From assembly GCA_903823115.1 (NCBI GenBank), contig CAIJRN010000042.1, forward strand, positions 62,001 to 126,000: a DNA stretch of 64,000 nucleotides. The letters run 5' to 3'. Position 1 is the first letter of the stretch; every line of letters starts with the position of its first letter. This DNA comes from an uncultured cyanobacterium. GTDB lineage: Bacteria > Cyanobacteriota > Cyanobacteriia > PCC-6307 > Cyanobiaceae. Made by a program: the position numbers and the translations under genes. Positions 49,962 to 60,031 of the stretch are shown here, one piece after another. The notes beneath the pieces were generated by a model. It searched no databases. It saw only the letters and a program-made list of their open reading frames with translations, and was not told the origin of the DNA.

Positions 49962-51125
49962 CTACTTGCCCATGCCCAGTTGCTGGGCTTTCTGGTACAC
50001 CTTGCCCTCGGTGAGCAGGGACGGGGCCACCACCACTTCCACCTGCTGCATCTCCTTGATCGTGCGGGCGCCGAGGGTGCCCATCGAGGTGCGGATGCAG
50101 CCCAGCAGGTTCTGGGTGCCGTCGTCGAGGCCGGCGGGACCGCGCAGGATCCTCTCGAGGCTGCCGGTGGTGCCCACCTTGATGCGGGTGCCGCGGGGCA
50201 GCACCGGGCTGGGGGTGGCCATGCCCCAGTGGAAACCGCGGCCGGGGGCCTCGCTGGCCCGGGCGATCGGCGAGCCGATCATCACCGCGTCGGCCCCACA
50301 GGCCAGGCACTTGCAGATGTCACCGCCGGTGACGATGCCGCCATCGGCCACGATCGGCACGTAGCGGCCGCTCTCGCGCTCGTAGTCATCGCGGGCGGCG
50401 GCGCAGTCCGCCACGGCGGTGGCCTGGGGAATGCCGATGCCGAGCACGCCGCGGGAGGTGCAGGCGGCGCCGGGGCCGATGCCGACCATCACGCCGGCGG
50501 CTCCGGCCCGCATCAACTGCAGGGCCACCTCGTAGGTGACACAGTTGCCGAGCACGACCGGCACCCCCATCTCGCGGCAGAGGACCTCCAGGTCGAGGGT
50601 TTCCTGGCCTTCGGGGCCGATGTGTTCGGTGGAGACGACGGTGGCCTGCACGAAGAACAGATCGGCGCCGGCCTCGGCGATCGCCTTGCCGAAGCGCAGT
50701 GCCGCCACCGGGGTGGCGCTGACGGCGGCGATGCCGCCCTGTTGCTTGATCTCGGCAATGCGCTGGCGGATCAGGTCTTCGCGCACCGGCTGGCTGTAGA
50801 GCTCCTGCATCAGCGGCACGAACTCCTCTTTGCCGACGGCGGCGATCCGGTCCAGCACCGGATTGGGATCGTCGTAGCGGCACTGGACCCCCTCGAGGTT
50901 CAGCACTCCCAGGGCCCCCAGCTTGCCAAGGGCGACGCACATGGCGACATCGACGACGCCATCCATGGCGCTGGCGATGATCGGAATCTCGCGGCTGACG
51001 CCTCCAAGGGTCCAGCTGCTGTCCGTCACCGCCGGATCGACGGTGCGACCGCCGGGAACGAGGGCGATCTCATCGATGCCGTAGGCGCGGCGGACGGTTC
51101 GGGAACGACCGAGCTGAAGGTTCAC
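49962..51125 (-). CDS. guaB3: GuaB3-type IMP dehydrogenase-related protein
   Basis: TIM-barrel of the IMPDH/GMPR superfamily, 387 residues, without the CBS pair of ordinary GuaB. GTG 51125 (VNLQLGRSRTVRRAYGIDEI). Catalytic loop GPGAACTSRGVLGIGIPQAT holds the Cys; SAMDGVVDVAMCVALGKLGA and VADGGIVTGGDICKCLACGA are family segments. The C-terminus retains IRTSMGTLGARTIKEMQQVE, LLTEGKVYQKAQQLGMGK. Cyanobacterial GuaB3 enzymes have been reported to be true IMP dehydrogenases for GMP synthesis. Ends at a clear terminator. Confidence 0.93.
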   Translation of the reverse strand: MNLQLGRSRTVRRAYGIDEIALVPGGRTVDPAVTDSSWTLGGVSREIPIIASAMDGVVDVAMCVALGKLGALGVLNLEGVQCRYDDPNPVLDRIAAVGKEEFVPLMQELYSQPVREDLIRQRIAEIKQQGGIAAVSATPVAALRFGKAIAEAGADLFFVQATVVSTEHIGPEGQETLDLEVLCREMGVPVVLGNCVTYEVALQLMRAGAAGVMVGIGPGAACTSRGVLGIGIPQATAVADCAAARDDYERESGRYVPIVADGGIVTGGDICKCLACGADAVMIGSPIARASEAPGRGFHWGMATPSPVLPRGTRIKVGTTGSLERILRGPAGLDDGTQNLLGCIRTSMGTLGARTIKEMQQVEVVVAPSLLTEGKVYQKAQQLGMGK

Positions 51126-51213
51126 CGGAGACAGGACGCACTCAAGCCAAACTATCAACCGGGCCGCAGCGCAGCCGGCAGCGGCCTCGCCAGCCGGCTG
51201 AACCGCCGCTCTC

Positions 51214-52041
51214 TCAGTCCTGACCGAGGAAGGCCTGCCAGCGCTGTTTCCAGGTGGCCAGCACCTGCTCGCGCTCATCGGTTCGGACCATCTTGGTGAG
51301 GCCGAATTGCACCAGGGCGATCAGGCCGGTCAGCTCCAGCAGCCCCGAAACCAGCGGCAGGCGATCGATGCTGCCGACCACGGTGGCGTAGAGCCGCAGG
51401 ACCAGAATCGCCGTGATCAGCAGCGCCACTCCCTTGAGTGGGCCGCGGATCTTCTGCCATTGCCTGTTGAGTTCGCCGGAGCTGAACCAGGCGTTGAGTC
51501 GGCCCACCAGCAGCTCCCATTCACCCCCTTCGCCGTCGCTGCCGGCGGCGGACTCCAGGGGCGGCACCGCGATCGTGGTGGCAATGCCGGCGGCTGGGAC
51601 GGGTTCATCGACGGCCGCTGGGGGCTCGACAGGGGACAGGGGCTCAACGGGGAGCGCGGTGGGTTCGACGGGCGGGTTGGCAGCGCTCTGGCTGGCGGCT
51701 GGTGCTGGTTCCCAGGGCGGTGTCGGCGTTGGCGGCGACCATGGGGCGGCTGCCTCGGGCGCCGCATCCGTCCTGGTCTCGCCGTCCTGGGGCGCAGCCA
51801 CGGCTTCGACAGTGCCAAGTGAACCGTCCCAGGAGGCGCTGGCCGTGGCGTCAGCCGGGGCTTGCTGCCAGGAGCCCTCGGAACGGGTTCCCGCGGCATC
51901 CCAGGGGGCGTCGCCCGCCGTGGTGTCGCCCGTCCCTTCAGCACCGGCATGGGCGGCGGCGTCGCCGGAGGGGTTGGCGGCGGCGTCGACAGCAGCGTTC
52001 TCGCCGGGGGCGGAATCCGGTGAAAGGGGGGTCTCGGCCAT
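51214..52041 (-). CDS. CAAD-domain (CURT1-like) membrane protein
   Basis: 275 residues from ATG 52041 (MAETPLSPDSAPGENAAVDA). The first about 185 residues are disordered Ala/Pro/Glu-rich. The C-terminal CAAD domain has an amphipathic helix (RLNAWFSSGELNRQWQKI) and two membrane helices: GVALLITAILVLRLYATVVG, then LLELTGLIALVQFGLTKM, joined by the conserved SIDRLPLVSG, with a final basic helix. CAAD domains were first found in cyanobacterial aminoacyl-tRNA synthetases and relate to thylakoid curvature proteins. The stop lies 71 bp before the HcyBio gene's stop on the same strand. Confidence 0.9.
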   Translation of the reverse strand: MAETPLSPDSAPGENAAVDAAANPSGDAAAHAGAEGTGDTTAGDAPWDAAGTRSEGSWQQAPADATASASWDGSLGTVEAVAAPQDGETRTDAAPEAAAPWSPPTPTPPWEPAPAASQSAANPPVEPTALPVEPLSPVEPPAAVDEPVPAAGIATTIAVPPLESAAGSDGEGGEWELLVGRLNAWFSSGELNRQWQKIRGPLKGVALLITAILVLRLYATVVGSIDRLPLVSGLLELTGLIALVQFGLTKMVRTDEREQVLATWKQRWQAFLGQD

Positions 52042-52111
52042 GGGGACGGATGGGGCTGGCCGGAGCTTACGGCCGTTTGCCCGGCAGCGTCCCGGACCCG
52101 TTGACACCGCT

Positions 52112-53293
52112 TCAGGCATCCAGGGGAATCAGGCCCGGCCGTTGGGACAGCCCTTGCAGCGGCAGCCGCAGCGGGAAACGATCCTCCATCAGACGCTGCA
52201 CCAGTTCGGCGGCCATGGCCGCGGCCAGCCGCGGGCTGTGGGCCGGCGCCGCCGGGATCAGATGGCCGTCCACCAGGATGTGCCCCGCCTTGAGGGCGCT
52301 GTAGGGAACCCCGCCGTAGCTGGGCTTGATCCGCCTTGGGACCGAGATGTCGAGCACCGGTGCTTCGAGGTCCGCATCGCTGACGGCGGCCTGGCTGGCG
52401 ATGGTGCCGTTGAGCAGGGGTACGGGCGCGGCGATCGCCACCAGCAGGGCACTGCCATGGCCTTCGAAATAGGCCGCCCGCAGCCACCGGGGGTCGAGGT
52501 CCTGCAGATCCACGCTCACCGCCGCCACAGCTCCCGGAGAGCGGGCATGGCCGCTGGCCAGTCGCCTGGGCCGGGGTTGGTGGGAGCTGCCGCTGCCGAT
52601 CACCCAGCCGATGGCGCCGCCCACCAGCACCGGCGAGCCGGGCCCCAGCAGGCTCAGGCCTGGCATCACCAGGCCGATGCTGTCGGCACCACCGCAGGTG
52701 TAGAGGGCGTTGGCCCAGGGGCCCAGCAGGGGGCCATAGGGGCTGCGGATCAGGCCTTCAGCGCTGCTCACCGCCACCAGGCCGTTTTCGCCGATGGCCC
52801 GGTGCAGCAGCAGGCGGCCCAGGCCGATCTGCTCCAGGCTGATGCGGGTGTTGAGTTCACGGCGGGGCTGCAGCGGCGTGACCTCGCCGCCGGCACTCAA
52901 CTCGACCCTCTCCCCGGCCAGCAGGGCGGCCAGCACCTGGGCGCCGCCGTGTCGCTGGCCATCGGAGCGAGCTCCGGCGATCGGCAGCACCAGATCGCTG
53001 CCGGCACCGCCGGCCAGGCCGGCCACGCCGTCGAGCTGGGGATCCCGCAGCCGGATCGGCGGGTCCGTGGCGCCAAGGCTGAGGTGCAGGCTGGCCTGAT
53101 CGCTGAATTCGGCGTTGGCTGCCACCACCACATCGGTCTGCTCGTAGGCCTGGCTGAGGCCCTGCTGCCGCACCAGCTGCTGAAAGTCGGCGGCGACCAG
53201 CACCCGCAACTGGCCGTCCCGCTGCCGCTTCAGCAGCTCCGCCTCGCTGCGCGGGGCCAGTGAGGCGCCCGTATCCCCCCTCATTGGATCCAT
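52112..53293 (-). CDS. DUF39/HcyBio homocysteine-biosynthesis-type protein
   Basis: 393 residues. The protein matches the DUF39 family, whose methanogen member (MA1821) takes part in sulfide incorporation into aspartate semialdehyde to give homocysteine. Segments that fit: ALYTCGGADSIGLVMPGLSL, SPVLVGGAIGWVIGSGSSHQ, AVSVDLQDLDPRWLRAAYFE, AIAAPVPLLNGTIASQAAVS, and APVLDISVPRR. The visible frame has no CBS pair at its C-terminus. A single Cys in the TCGGAD motif could be catalytic. ATG 53293 is preceded by 66 bp shared with divergent gyrA. Assignment by recall of family pattern; a profile search would settle it. Confidence 0.75.
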   Translation of the reverse strand: MDPMRGDTGASLAPRSEAELLKRQRDGQLRVLVAADFQQLVRQQGLSQAYEQTDVVVAANAEFSDQASLHLSLGATDPPIRLRDPQLDGVAGLAGGAGSDLVLPIAGARSDGQRHGGAQVLAALLAGERVELSAGGEVTPLQPRRELNTRISLEQIGLGRLLLHRAIGENGLVAVSSAEGLIRSPYGPLLGPWANALYTCGGADSIGLVMPGLSLLGPGSPVLVGGAIGWVIGSGSSHQPRPRRLASGHARSPGAVAAVSVDLQDLDPRWLRAAYFEGHGSALLVAIAAPVPLLNGTIASQAAVSDADLEAPVLDISVPRRIKPSYGGVPYSALKAGHILVDGHLIPAAPAHSPRLAAAMAAELVQRLMEDRFPLRLPLQGLSQRPGLIPLDA

Positions 53294-53359
53294 CCTCAGG
53301 CCGATTGAGCCTGTTGTAGAGGCCTTAGGTAGACTGCACCCTGCTTCAGGCGGTCATGC

Positions 53360-56137
53360 ATGGCGGATCCCACCGGACCCACTGGCTCTTCAGACGAACC
53401 AAAAGGACCTGGTGAATCCGACGGACGGATCATCCTCACAGATCTCCGTAACGAGATGTCGCGCTCCTATCTGGAGTATGCGATGAGCGTGATCGTGGGT
53501 CGGGCCCTGCCCGATGCCCGCGATGGCCTCAAGCCGGTGCATCGGCGCATCCTCTACGCGATGTACGAGCTGGGTCTCACCAGCGACAGGCCTTACCGCA
53601 AGTGCGCCCGTGTGGTGGGTGAGGTGCTCGGTAAGTACCACCCCCACGGCGACACGGCGGTCTACGACGCCCTGGTGCGCATGGCCCAGGACTTCTCGAT
53701 GCGCATGCCCCTAGTCGATGGCCACGGCAACTTCGGCTCGGTCGACAACGATCCACCGGCGGCGATGCGGTACACCGAATCCCGCCTGCAGGCCCTGACG
53801 ACCGACAGCCTGCTGGAGGACATCGAGAGCGAAACAGTCGATTTCATCGACAACTTCGATGGTTCCCAGCAGGAACCCACCGTGATGCCGGCGCGGATTC
53901 CGCAGCTGCTGCTCAACGGCTCCACCGGCATCGCCGTGGGGATGGCCACCAACATCCCCCCCCACAACCTCACCGAGCTGATCGATGGTCTGCTGGCCCT
54001 GATCGCCGACCCCGAGCTCGACGATCGCCTGCTGACCGCGATCATTCCAGGGCCCGACTTCCCCACCGGCGGCCAGATCCTCGGCCGGCGCGGCATCCGC
54101 GAGATGTATGCCACCGGTCGCGGTTCGGTGACGATGCGGGGCGTCGCCAACATCGAGACGGTCGAGGCCAAGGGACGCCCCGATCGGGATGCGGTGATCA
54201 TCACCGAACTCCCCTACCAGACCAACAAGGCGGCGCTGATCGAGCGCATCGCCGACATGGTCAACGACAAGAAGCTCGACGGCATCGCCGACATCCGCGA
54301 CGAGAGCGATCGCGATGGCATGCGCATCGTCATTGAATTGCGCCGGGATGCCTATCCCCAGGTGGTGCTCAATAACCTGTTCAAGCTCACGCCTCTGCAG
54401 AGCAATTTCAGCGCCTACATGCTGGCGTTGGTGAACGGTGAGCCGATCGTGCTCACCCTGCGCCGCATGTTGGAGGTGTTCCTCGACTTCCGGGTTGAGA
54501 CGATCGAGCGCCGCACCCGCTATCTGTTGCGCAAAGCCGAAGAGCGCGACCATATCCTGCTCGGTCTGCTGATCGCCCTCGACAATCTCGACGCGATCAT
54601 TGTGCTGATCCGGGCCGCTGCCGATACGGCCACGGCCCGGCGGGGACTGGTGGAGCAGTTCGGCCTCAGTGATCTTCAGGCCGATGCCATTCTGCAGATG
54701 CAGCTGCGGCGGCTCACGGCCCTGGAGGCCGACAAGATCCGCCTCGAGCACGATGATCTGCTGGCCAAGATCACGGATTACAAGGACATCCTCGCCCATC
54801 GGGAACGGGTGTTTGCCCTGATCGTCGAGGAGCTGCAGACGCTCCGCAGCCGCTACGACTCCCCCCGGCGCACCGAAATCCTCGATCTCGAAGGCGGCCT
54901 CGAAGACATCGATCTGATCGCCAATGAGCGCTCGGTGGTGATGCTCACCGAGACCGGCTATCTGAAGCGGATGCCGGTGAATGAGTTCGAGGCCACCAGC
55001 CGCGGCACCCGCGGCAAGGCCGGCACCAAGAGCCAGGGCGAGGAGGCGGTGAAGCTGTTCATCAGCTGCAACGATCACGATGCCCTGCTGCTCTTCTCCG
55101 ATCGCGGTGTGGTCTACTCCCTGCCGGCCTATCGGGTGCCGATGTGCAGCCGGGCCGCCAAGGGCACGCCGATCGTGCAGTTGCTGCCGATTCCGCGTGA
55201 GGAGGCGATCACGTCCCTGTTGGCGGTGAGCGCCTTCGAAGACGATGTGCAACTGGTGATGCTCACCAGCGGCGGCTATGTGAAGCGCACCCGCCTCTCC
55301 GCCTTCAGCAACATCCGCTCCAATGGTCTGATCGCCATCTCGTTGGAAGACGGCGATGATCTGCGCTGGGTACGGCTCGCTCTGCCCGGCGACAGTGTGC
55401 TGATCGGCTCGCTCAAGGGCATGACGATCCACTTCCGTCTCAGCGATGAGGAGCTGCGGCCCCTGGGGCGCACCGCCCGGGGGGTGCGTGCCATGAACCT
55501 GCGTGAAGCGGACCAGCTGGTGAGCATGGATGTCCTGCCGGCCGAATTGGCGGACCGGGTCGCCAGTTCCGAGCCAGCAGAAGAGGAGGCCGAAGCCGGC
55601 GAAGGGGCCGAGGAGATCGTCACCGTCAGCGAGGGCCCCTGGGTGCTGGTTGCCAGTGCCAGTGGCCTCGGCAAGCGGGTGCCGGTGGATCAGTTCCGCC
55701 TGCAGAAGCGGGCCGGTATGGGGCTGCGGGCGATCAAGTTCCGCCGTGACGGCGACGTGCTGGTGGGACTCAAGGTGCTGGGGGCCGGCGAGGAGCTGCT
55801 GCTGGTGAGCGAGCGGGGTGTGATCGTGCGCATGAAAGCCGATGCCATTCCGCAGCAGTCCCGTGCTGCCACCGGCGTGCGCCTGCAGCGCCTCGATGCC
55901 GGTGATCGCCTCAGCGAGGTGGTGCTGGTGCCCCCCGCTGCGGAGGAGGACGACAGCGAAGCGGCCACGGCCGCCGGGACGACTGCTGCCGAGGCCATTG
56001 TCGCCGAGGCAACTGCCACCGAGGCGATTCCCGCCGACAGCACGGCCGCCGAGATCGCTGCCGCCGTTGAAAGCCCAGCCGCTGACTCCGTCGGCCCAGA
56101 AGACGAGCCCGATCACCTCCCTGACAACGAGGCCTAG
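53360..56137 (+). CDS. gyrA: DNA gyrase subunit A
   Basis: Introduces negative supercoils with GyrB. 925 residues. Catalytic Tyr in [13 protein letters not shown]. Quinolone-determining region reads [20 protein letters not shown], with Thr at the E. coli Ser83 position and Asp at 87, as is usual in cyanobacteria to my knowledge. GyrA-box-like [18 protein letters not shown] favours GyrA over ParC. The C-terminal pinwheel follows, with an acidic insert ([15 protein letters not shown]). The last about 65 residues are Ala/Thr/Glu-rich and repetitive. ATG 53360 (MADPTGPTG). Confidence 0.96.
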   Translation: MADPTGPTGSSDEPKGPGESDGRIILTDLRNEMSRSYLEYAMSVIVGRALPDARDGLKPVHRRILYAMYELGLTSDRPYRKCARVVGEVLGKYHPHGDTAVYDALVRMAQDFSMRMPLVDGHGNFGSVDNDPPAAMRYTESRLQALTTDSLLEDIESETVDFIDNFDGSQQEPTVMPARIPQLLLNGSTGIAVGMATNIPPHNLTELIDGLLALIADPELDDRLLTAIIPGPDFPTGGQILGRRGIREMYATGRGSVTMRGVANIETVEAKGRPDRDAVIITELPYQTNKAALIERIADMVNDKKLDGIADIRDESDRDGMRIVIELRRDAYPQVVLNNLFKLTPLQSNFSAYMLALVNGEPIVLTLRRMLEVFLDFRVETIERRTRYLLRKAEERDHILLGLLIALDNLDAIIVLIRAAADTATARRGLVEQFGLSDLQADAILQMQLRRLTALEADKIRLEHDDLLAKITDYKDILAHRERVFALIVEELQTLRSRYDSPRRTEILDLEGGLEDIDLIANERSVVMLTETGYLKRMPVNEFEATSRGTRGKAGTKSQGEEAVKLFISCNDHDALLLFSDRGVVYSLPAYRVPMCSRAAKGTPIVQLLPIPREEAITSLLAVSAFEDDVQLVMLTSGGYVKRTRLSAFSNIRSNGLIAISLEDGDDLRWVRLALPGDSVLIGSLKGMTIHFRLSDEELRPLGRTARGVRAMNLREADQLVSMDVLPAELADRVASSEPAEEEAEAGEGAEEIVTVSEGPWVLVASASGLGKRVPVDQFRLQKRAGMGLRAIKFRRDGDVLVGLKVLGAGEELLLVSERGVIVRMKADAIPQQSRAATGVRLQRLDAGDRLSEVVLVPPAAEEDDSEAATAAGTTAAEAIVAEATATEAIPADSTAAEIAAAVESPAADSVGPEDEPDHLPDNEA

Positions 56138-56471
56138 GAGGCTGGCCGGGGATCCGGCTGGGGGCAAGCCGGCGCCAGTGGCTGCTGCTGCTGGCGCATC
56201 AGCTGAGCGGGCCGTTGCGATTGCCAGGCTTCTTGGCAGTTCGCTGAAAAACGCGGCGAATTCCCGTTCACTGCTCGAAGTCGGATCGAGGAGCCCAGTC
56301 GTGACCTTGGTTTGATCAGAATCAGTGGTACTGCTCCAGGGCCCTTGGGGGTTGTTCAGCAGGTTCTTAGGGAGCCGGGCCGATGGCGACACTTCGGTCG
56401 GCTGAGGTCCGAATGGTCAGCAGCGACTGTTCGGGCAGACGAGCGAGGCGGGGGCCTGCCCTCTCTGAAGC
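56138..56471. other. Convergent intergenic stretch between gyrA and glutaminase
   Basis: About 330 bp without a plausible gene. A hairpin (7-bp stem 56172-56178 with 56191-56197) follows gyrA but has no T-run. Nothing else recognised. Confidence 0.45.
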
Positions 56472-58235
56472 TCAGCTGGCGCTGACACTCCGCTGGGCGG
56501 CCTGGTGGCGCTGGAAACGGGCAATCTCAAGCTCCAGCACGCCTTCATTGATGCCGAGCGCCCGGGCGATGCCCCGCAGCTGCTCATCTTCTTCGGGTTC
56601 GATGATGCCGTCGGCACAGGCCACCCGGAAGGCGGCCTCGAGAATCAGTTCACGGCCATTGTCATCGAGCCTGGCTTGTTCCGTCGCGAGGCGATGCAGC
56701 AATTGCTCGAACGGAGCGGAGTTGCCTTCGGCTTCGATCAGATTCTGGAGGTTCTGGGCCATGGCGTGGAGCTCCCCCTGCTGGGGCTGGTGACCCATGA
56801 TCTCGGTATAGGTTTCGGCCATGGTCACGATTTCGGGTTCGTCGATTTCGCCGTCCGCCAGGGTGATGGCGATCATGCAATCCAGCAGCAGATCACGAAC
56901 TTTGATCGCATAGCGATCGCCATGGGACACGGCCCAGCGCAGATCGCTGAGATCCCGTTGTTTGCGGTTGTGCTGAGAGGCACGGGGATCCCGTTTGCAC
57001 CCCGTCCGTCCTCCCGAAAGGCTGTCATAGATGTGGAAGGTGAACAGCTCCACCAGCTCCCGGCAGAAGGCCACGCCGCGCACCGAATTGCCGTAGGAGT
57101 CGAGCCGCGGTGAGAAGGTGGCGAATCCCATCAGGTTGGGCACCACCGTCAATACGGCACCGGCCACCCCTGATTTGGCCGGCAGACCCACCTCGAGGGT
57201 GAACACGCCGGCGTTGTCATACATACCGGCCGCCTGCATCACCGAGAGGGTCTTCTTCACCACGTCGGTGGACAGCACCTGCTGGCTGGTGATCGGGCAG
57301 ACCCCGCCATTGGCCAGGGTGGCCGCGGCCACCGCGAGCATGGAGGCGGTCATCTCGATGCTGCAACAGGAGAGGTAGAGATCGAGCATCTTGTTGAGAT
57401 CCACGCCCCGCGGCAGGCCCTTGCCGCCCCGGAGCAGGTAGGCGATGGCGTAGTTGTTGTCGGCCGTGGCCTTTTCGGAGAGCATGGTCTCCTCGCTGAA
57501 CTGCACCGGAGCCACAGCACCGCAGAGGTCGGACCAGAGCTTCATGATCTCCTCGGTGATCCCGCGGGCGTCCTGGTCGGGCCAGCTGGAGGCCACCACG
57601 CCGGCGGTCATGATGGCGCCGGCATTGACACAGGGATTGAACGGGCGCAGGTCCGGCAGCAGTTCCAGTGAGTTGAAGGGGCGCCCTGAGGGTTCCACGC
57701 CGACATACTCCTGCAGATAGTCAGGGCCCTCCCGCTCCAAGGCGTAGGCATAGGTGAGTGGTTTTGAGACGGACTGGATCGAGTGGTAGACATCCACATC
57801 ACCGATCTCGATGCGCTGGCCGTCGACGGAACAGACGGCCACTCCCCACTTGTCGGGATCGGCATCGCGCAGGATCGGGATGTAGTCGGCGTTTTGGCCA
57901 CTGCAGTCTTCGGCGACACGCTCAAACACCGATTCGATGTCGCTGCAGAACTCCTGCCAGTCGGGAATCACCAGCTCACGGTTGAAAATCCGGTTCAGCA
58001 TCAGCAGTTCGGCGCCCACCAGCTCAGCGAAGGCTTCAAAGCTGATCGGACTCTCCCCCAGGGCCTGGAGGCGCTCCATGGTGGTGCGCAGTCGGAAATC
58101 GTTGAGCTGGATGCCGCTGCCGAGAATGTGATCGTGAATTCTGGCTGTGCTGGTGGTGCCATTACCTTCGGTGTCATTGCCTTCGGTGCCATTGCTATCG
58201 GCGACGACGGCAAACATCTTCAGCAACCGGTCCAT
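56472..58235 (-). CDS. glsA: Long-type glutaminase with C-terminal TerB-like domain
   Basis: Hydrolyses glutamine to glutamate and ammonia. 587 residues. Residues about 30-110 form an N-terminal helical domain (ARIHDHILGSGIQLNDFRL, MERLQALGESPISFEAFAEL, IFNRELVIPDWQEFCSDIES) that aligns by eye with the EF-hand-like domain of animal KGA glutaminase. The catalytic domain follows: ADYIPILRDADPDKWGVAVC, SxxK motif SIQSVSKPLTYA, NPCVNAGAIM, LPAKSGVAGAVLTVVPNLMG. Residues about 440-580 look like a TerB tellurite-type helical domain (VRDLLLDCMIAITLADGEID, ILEAAFRVACADGIIEPEED), instead of the animal ankyrin repeats. ATG 58235. Confidence 0.9.
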   Translation of the reverse strand: MDRLLKMFAVVADSNGTEGNDTEGNGTTSTARIHDHILGSGIQLNDFRLRTTMERLQALGESPISFEAFAELVGAELLMLNRIFNRELVIPDWQEFCSDIESVFERVAEDCSGQNADYIPILRDADPDKWGVAVCSVDGQRIEIGDVDVYHSIQSVSKPLTYAYALEREGPDYLQEYVGVEPSGRPFNSLELLPDLRPFNPCVNAGAIMTAGVVASSWPDQDARGITEEIMKLWSDLCGAVAPVQFSEETMLSEKATADNNYAIAYLLRGGKGLPRGVDLNKMLDLYLSCCSIEMTASMLAVAAATLANGGVCPITSQQVLSTDVVKKTLSVMQAAGMYDNAGVFTLEVGLPAKSGVAGAVLTVVPNLMGFATFSPRLDSYGNSVRGVAFCRELVELFTFHIYDSLSGGRTGCKRDPRASQHNRKQRDLSDLRWAVSHGDRYAIKVRDLLLDCMIAITLADGEIDEPEIVTMAETYTEIMGHQPQQGELHAMAQNLQNLIEAEGNSAPFEQLLHRLATEQARLDDNGRELILEAAFRVACADGIIEPEEDEQLRGIARALGINEGVLELEIARFQRHQAAQRSVSAS

Positions 58236-58716
58236 GGTCTGTTCGTGAGGCTGGTTGCCAAGAGCCTAAGGGCGTGGTGCCCGTGGAACGCCCAATTCAA
58301 TTCTGCTGGATCACGGCTGCCAACCAGGTGCCGTTGCCGTTCTGCGAGCCAGACACCAGGCCCGGTTGTCGATGGCCCAGCCAGGCTGCCAGAGTGATGG
58401 CGGCTCAGTAGATTCATCGCGTTCCACCTGTACCTGAGCCCTTGATCGTGCCGGGAACATCCTGAGACGATCTCGTGCCGAAAGGCGAATCAGCTCGCCG
58501 GTTGATTGGTGGTTTCGGTTCTAGGCAATTGCGCTTGCCGCTGGGTGGCCGTGGGCTCGAATCCGGCCCTGCGGCGGCGGGCCTGAACGGAACCATCCTC
58601 GCCGGCACTTAGCCTCCCTCGAGCCCTGATCCCAACGTCCCCTGTCGCCGATCGTTTCCCGCAATTCCACGTCAGCTGCCGCGGCGGCATCCCCCAGCCC
58701 GTCGCTGGCTGTTGAC
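58236..58716. other. Intergenic region, glutaminase and crtL divergent
   Basis: About 480 bp. I see several weak 4-5-bp dyads and no convincing small gene or RNA. The in-frame codons 58630-58716 before the crtL GTG are open. Confidence 0.4.
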
Positions 58717-59952
58717 GTGCTGGTGATCGGCGCCGGACCCGCTGCTCTGGCGATCGCCGCGGCCCTCGGCGAACAGCGGCTGGACGTGATCGCCCTGGCG
58801 CCGGCGGATCCGGCCGCGGTCTGGCCCAACACCTACGGCATCTGGGGCCCGGAGGTCGATGCCCTGGGCCTGGGCCATCTACTGGCCCATCGCTGGTCCA
58901 ACTGCGTCAGCTGGTTCGGTGCTGAACCCAGCCGACATGGGCACGACTACGGCCTGTTCGACAAGACCGCCCTGCAGCAGCACTGGTTGCAGGCCTGCGC
59001 GGCGGCTGGCGTCCGCTGGCAGCGGGGGCTGGCCACGGCGATTGACCACGACGACATCGGCTCGACGGTGACCACCGCCGCTGGCGATGTGCTGCGGGCC
59101 CGCCTGGTGATCGATGCCAGTGGCCATCAGCCGGTGTTTGTTGAGCGTCCCGACGACGGTCCGGTGGCCGGACAGGCCGCCTACGGGATCGTCGGCCGAT
59201 TCAGTGCGCCGCCGATCGCGGTCGATCAGTTCGTGCTGATGGACTATCGCAGCGACCATCTCAGCGCCGAGGAACGCCGCAGCGAACCGCCCACCTTTCT
59301 CTATGCCATGGATCTGGGCGAGGGACGCTTCTTTGTCGAAGAGACCTCCCTGGCCCTGGCCCCGCCCGTGCCCTACGCCACGCTGCGCCAGCGGCTGGAG
59401 CGGCGATTGGCCCATCGTGGCGTCACCGTGACCGAGGTGGAGCACGAGGAGTTCTGTCTGTTTCCGATGAATCCGGCCCTGCCGGATCCGGCCCAGCGCC
59501 TGATCGGTTTCGGCGGCTCCGCCTCGATGGTGCATCCGGCTTCGGGCTATCTGGTGGGTGCCCTGTTGCGACGGGCTCCTGAGCTGGCGGCGGCCATCGC
59601 CCGGGCCCTGGCCGTGCCGCGCCACGCCGAGGGCAACGCCGCGGCGATTGCGGCGGCGGCCTGGCTGGCCCTCTGGCCGGCACCCCTGCGGCGCAAGCAT
59701 GCGCTCTATCGCTTCGGTCTCGAGAAGTTGATGCGCTTTGAGGAGCAGCAGCTGCGCCATTTCTTCGCCAGCTTCTTCGCCATGCCGGATCGGCTCTGGT
59801 ATGGGTTTCTCGCCAACAGCCTCAGCGTCCCCGAGCTGGTGGCAGCGATGTTGCGCCTGTTCGCCACCGCCCCCTTCGATGTGCGCTGGGGCCTGATGCA
59901 GCCGCGGGATCGGGAGCTGGCCCTGCTGGCTCGCTTTCTGGCCGGGGGCTGA
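58717..59952 (+). CDS. crtL: Lycopene cyclase (CrtL type)
   Basis: Flavoprotein that closes lycopene end rings to make carotene for thylakoids. 411 residues from GTG 58717. FAD/NAD fold DVLVIGAGPAALAIAAALGE starts at the very N-terminus; TYGIWGPEVDALGLGHLL and GFGGSASMVHPASGYLVGAL are CrtL motifs; KLMRFEEQQLRHFFASFFAM is the typical C-terminal part. No ATG/GTG/TTG precedes GTG 58717 in frame back to the stop at 58627, but about 28 upstream codons read plausibly (STSAAAAASPSPSLAV); a non-standard start is possible. Confidence 0.92.
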   Translation: MLVIGAGPAALAIAAALGEQRLDVIALAPADPAAVWPNTYGIWGPEVDALGLGHLLAHRWSNCVSWFGAEPSRHGHDYGLFDKTALQQHWLQACAAAGVRWQRGLATAIDHDDIGSTVTTAAGDVLRARLVIDASGHQPVFVERPDDGPVAGQAAYGIVGRFSAPPIAVDQFVLMDYRSDHLSAEERRSEPPTFLYAMDLGEGRFFVEETSLALAPPVPYATLRQRLERRLAHRGVTVTEVEHEEFCLFPMNPALPDPAQRLIGFGGSASMVHPASGYLVGALLRRAPELAAAIARALAVPRHAEGNAAAIAAAAWLALWPAPLRRKHALYRFGLEKLMRFEEQQLRHFFASFFAMPDRLWYGFLANSLSVPELVAAMLRLFATAPFDVRWGLMQPRDRELALLARFLAGG

Positions 59953-60031
59953 GGTCGCTTGAGCCAGGGGCGGGACTCCGCCTGGCACGGCTCCTCGCTA
60001 CGGTCCAACAGGTCTGTCATGAGCCTGCGGG

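Noticed and set aside
53711-56392. An 893-residue open frame antisense to gyrA
   Set aside because: It is a mirror of the gyrA reading frame (His/Gln/Leu-rich) with no motifs. gyrA itself is certain.
58540-58580. tRNA T-arm-like string (ctcgaatcc)
   Set aside because: No cloverleaf or acceptor stem can be drawn around it.
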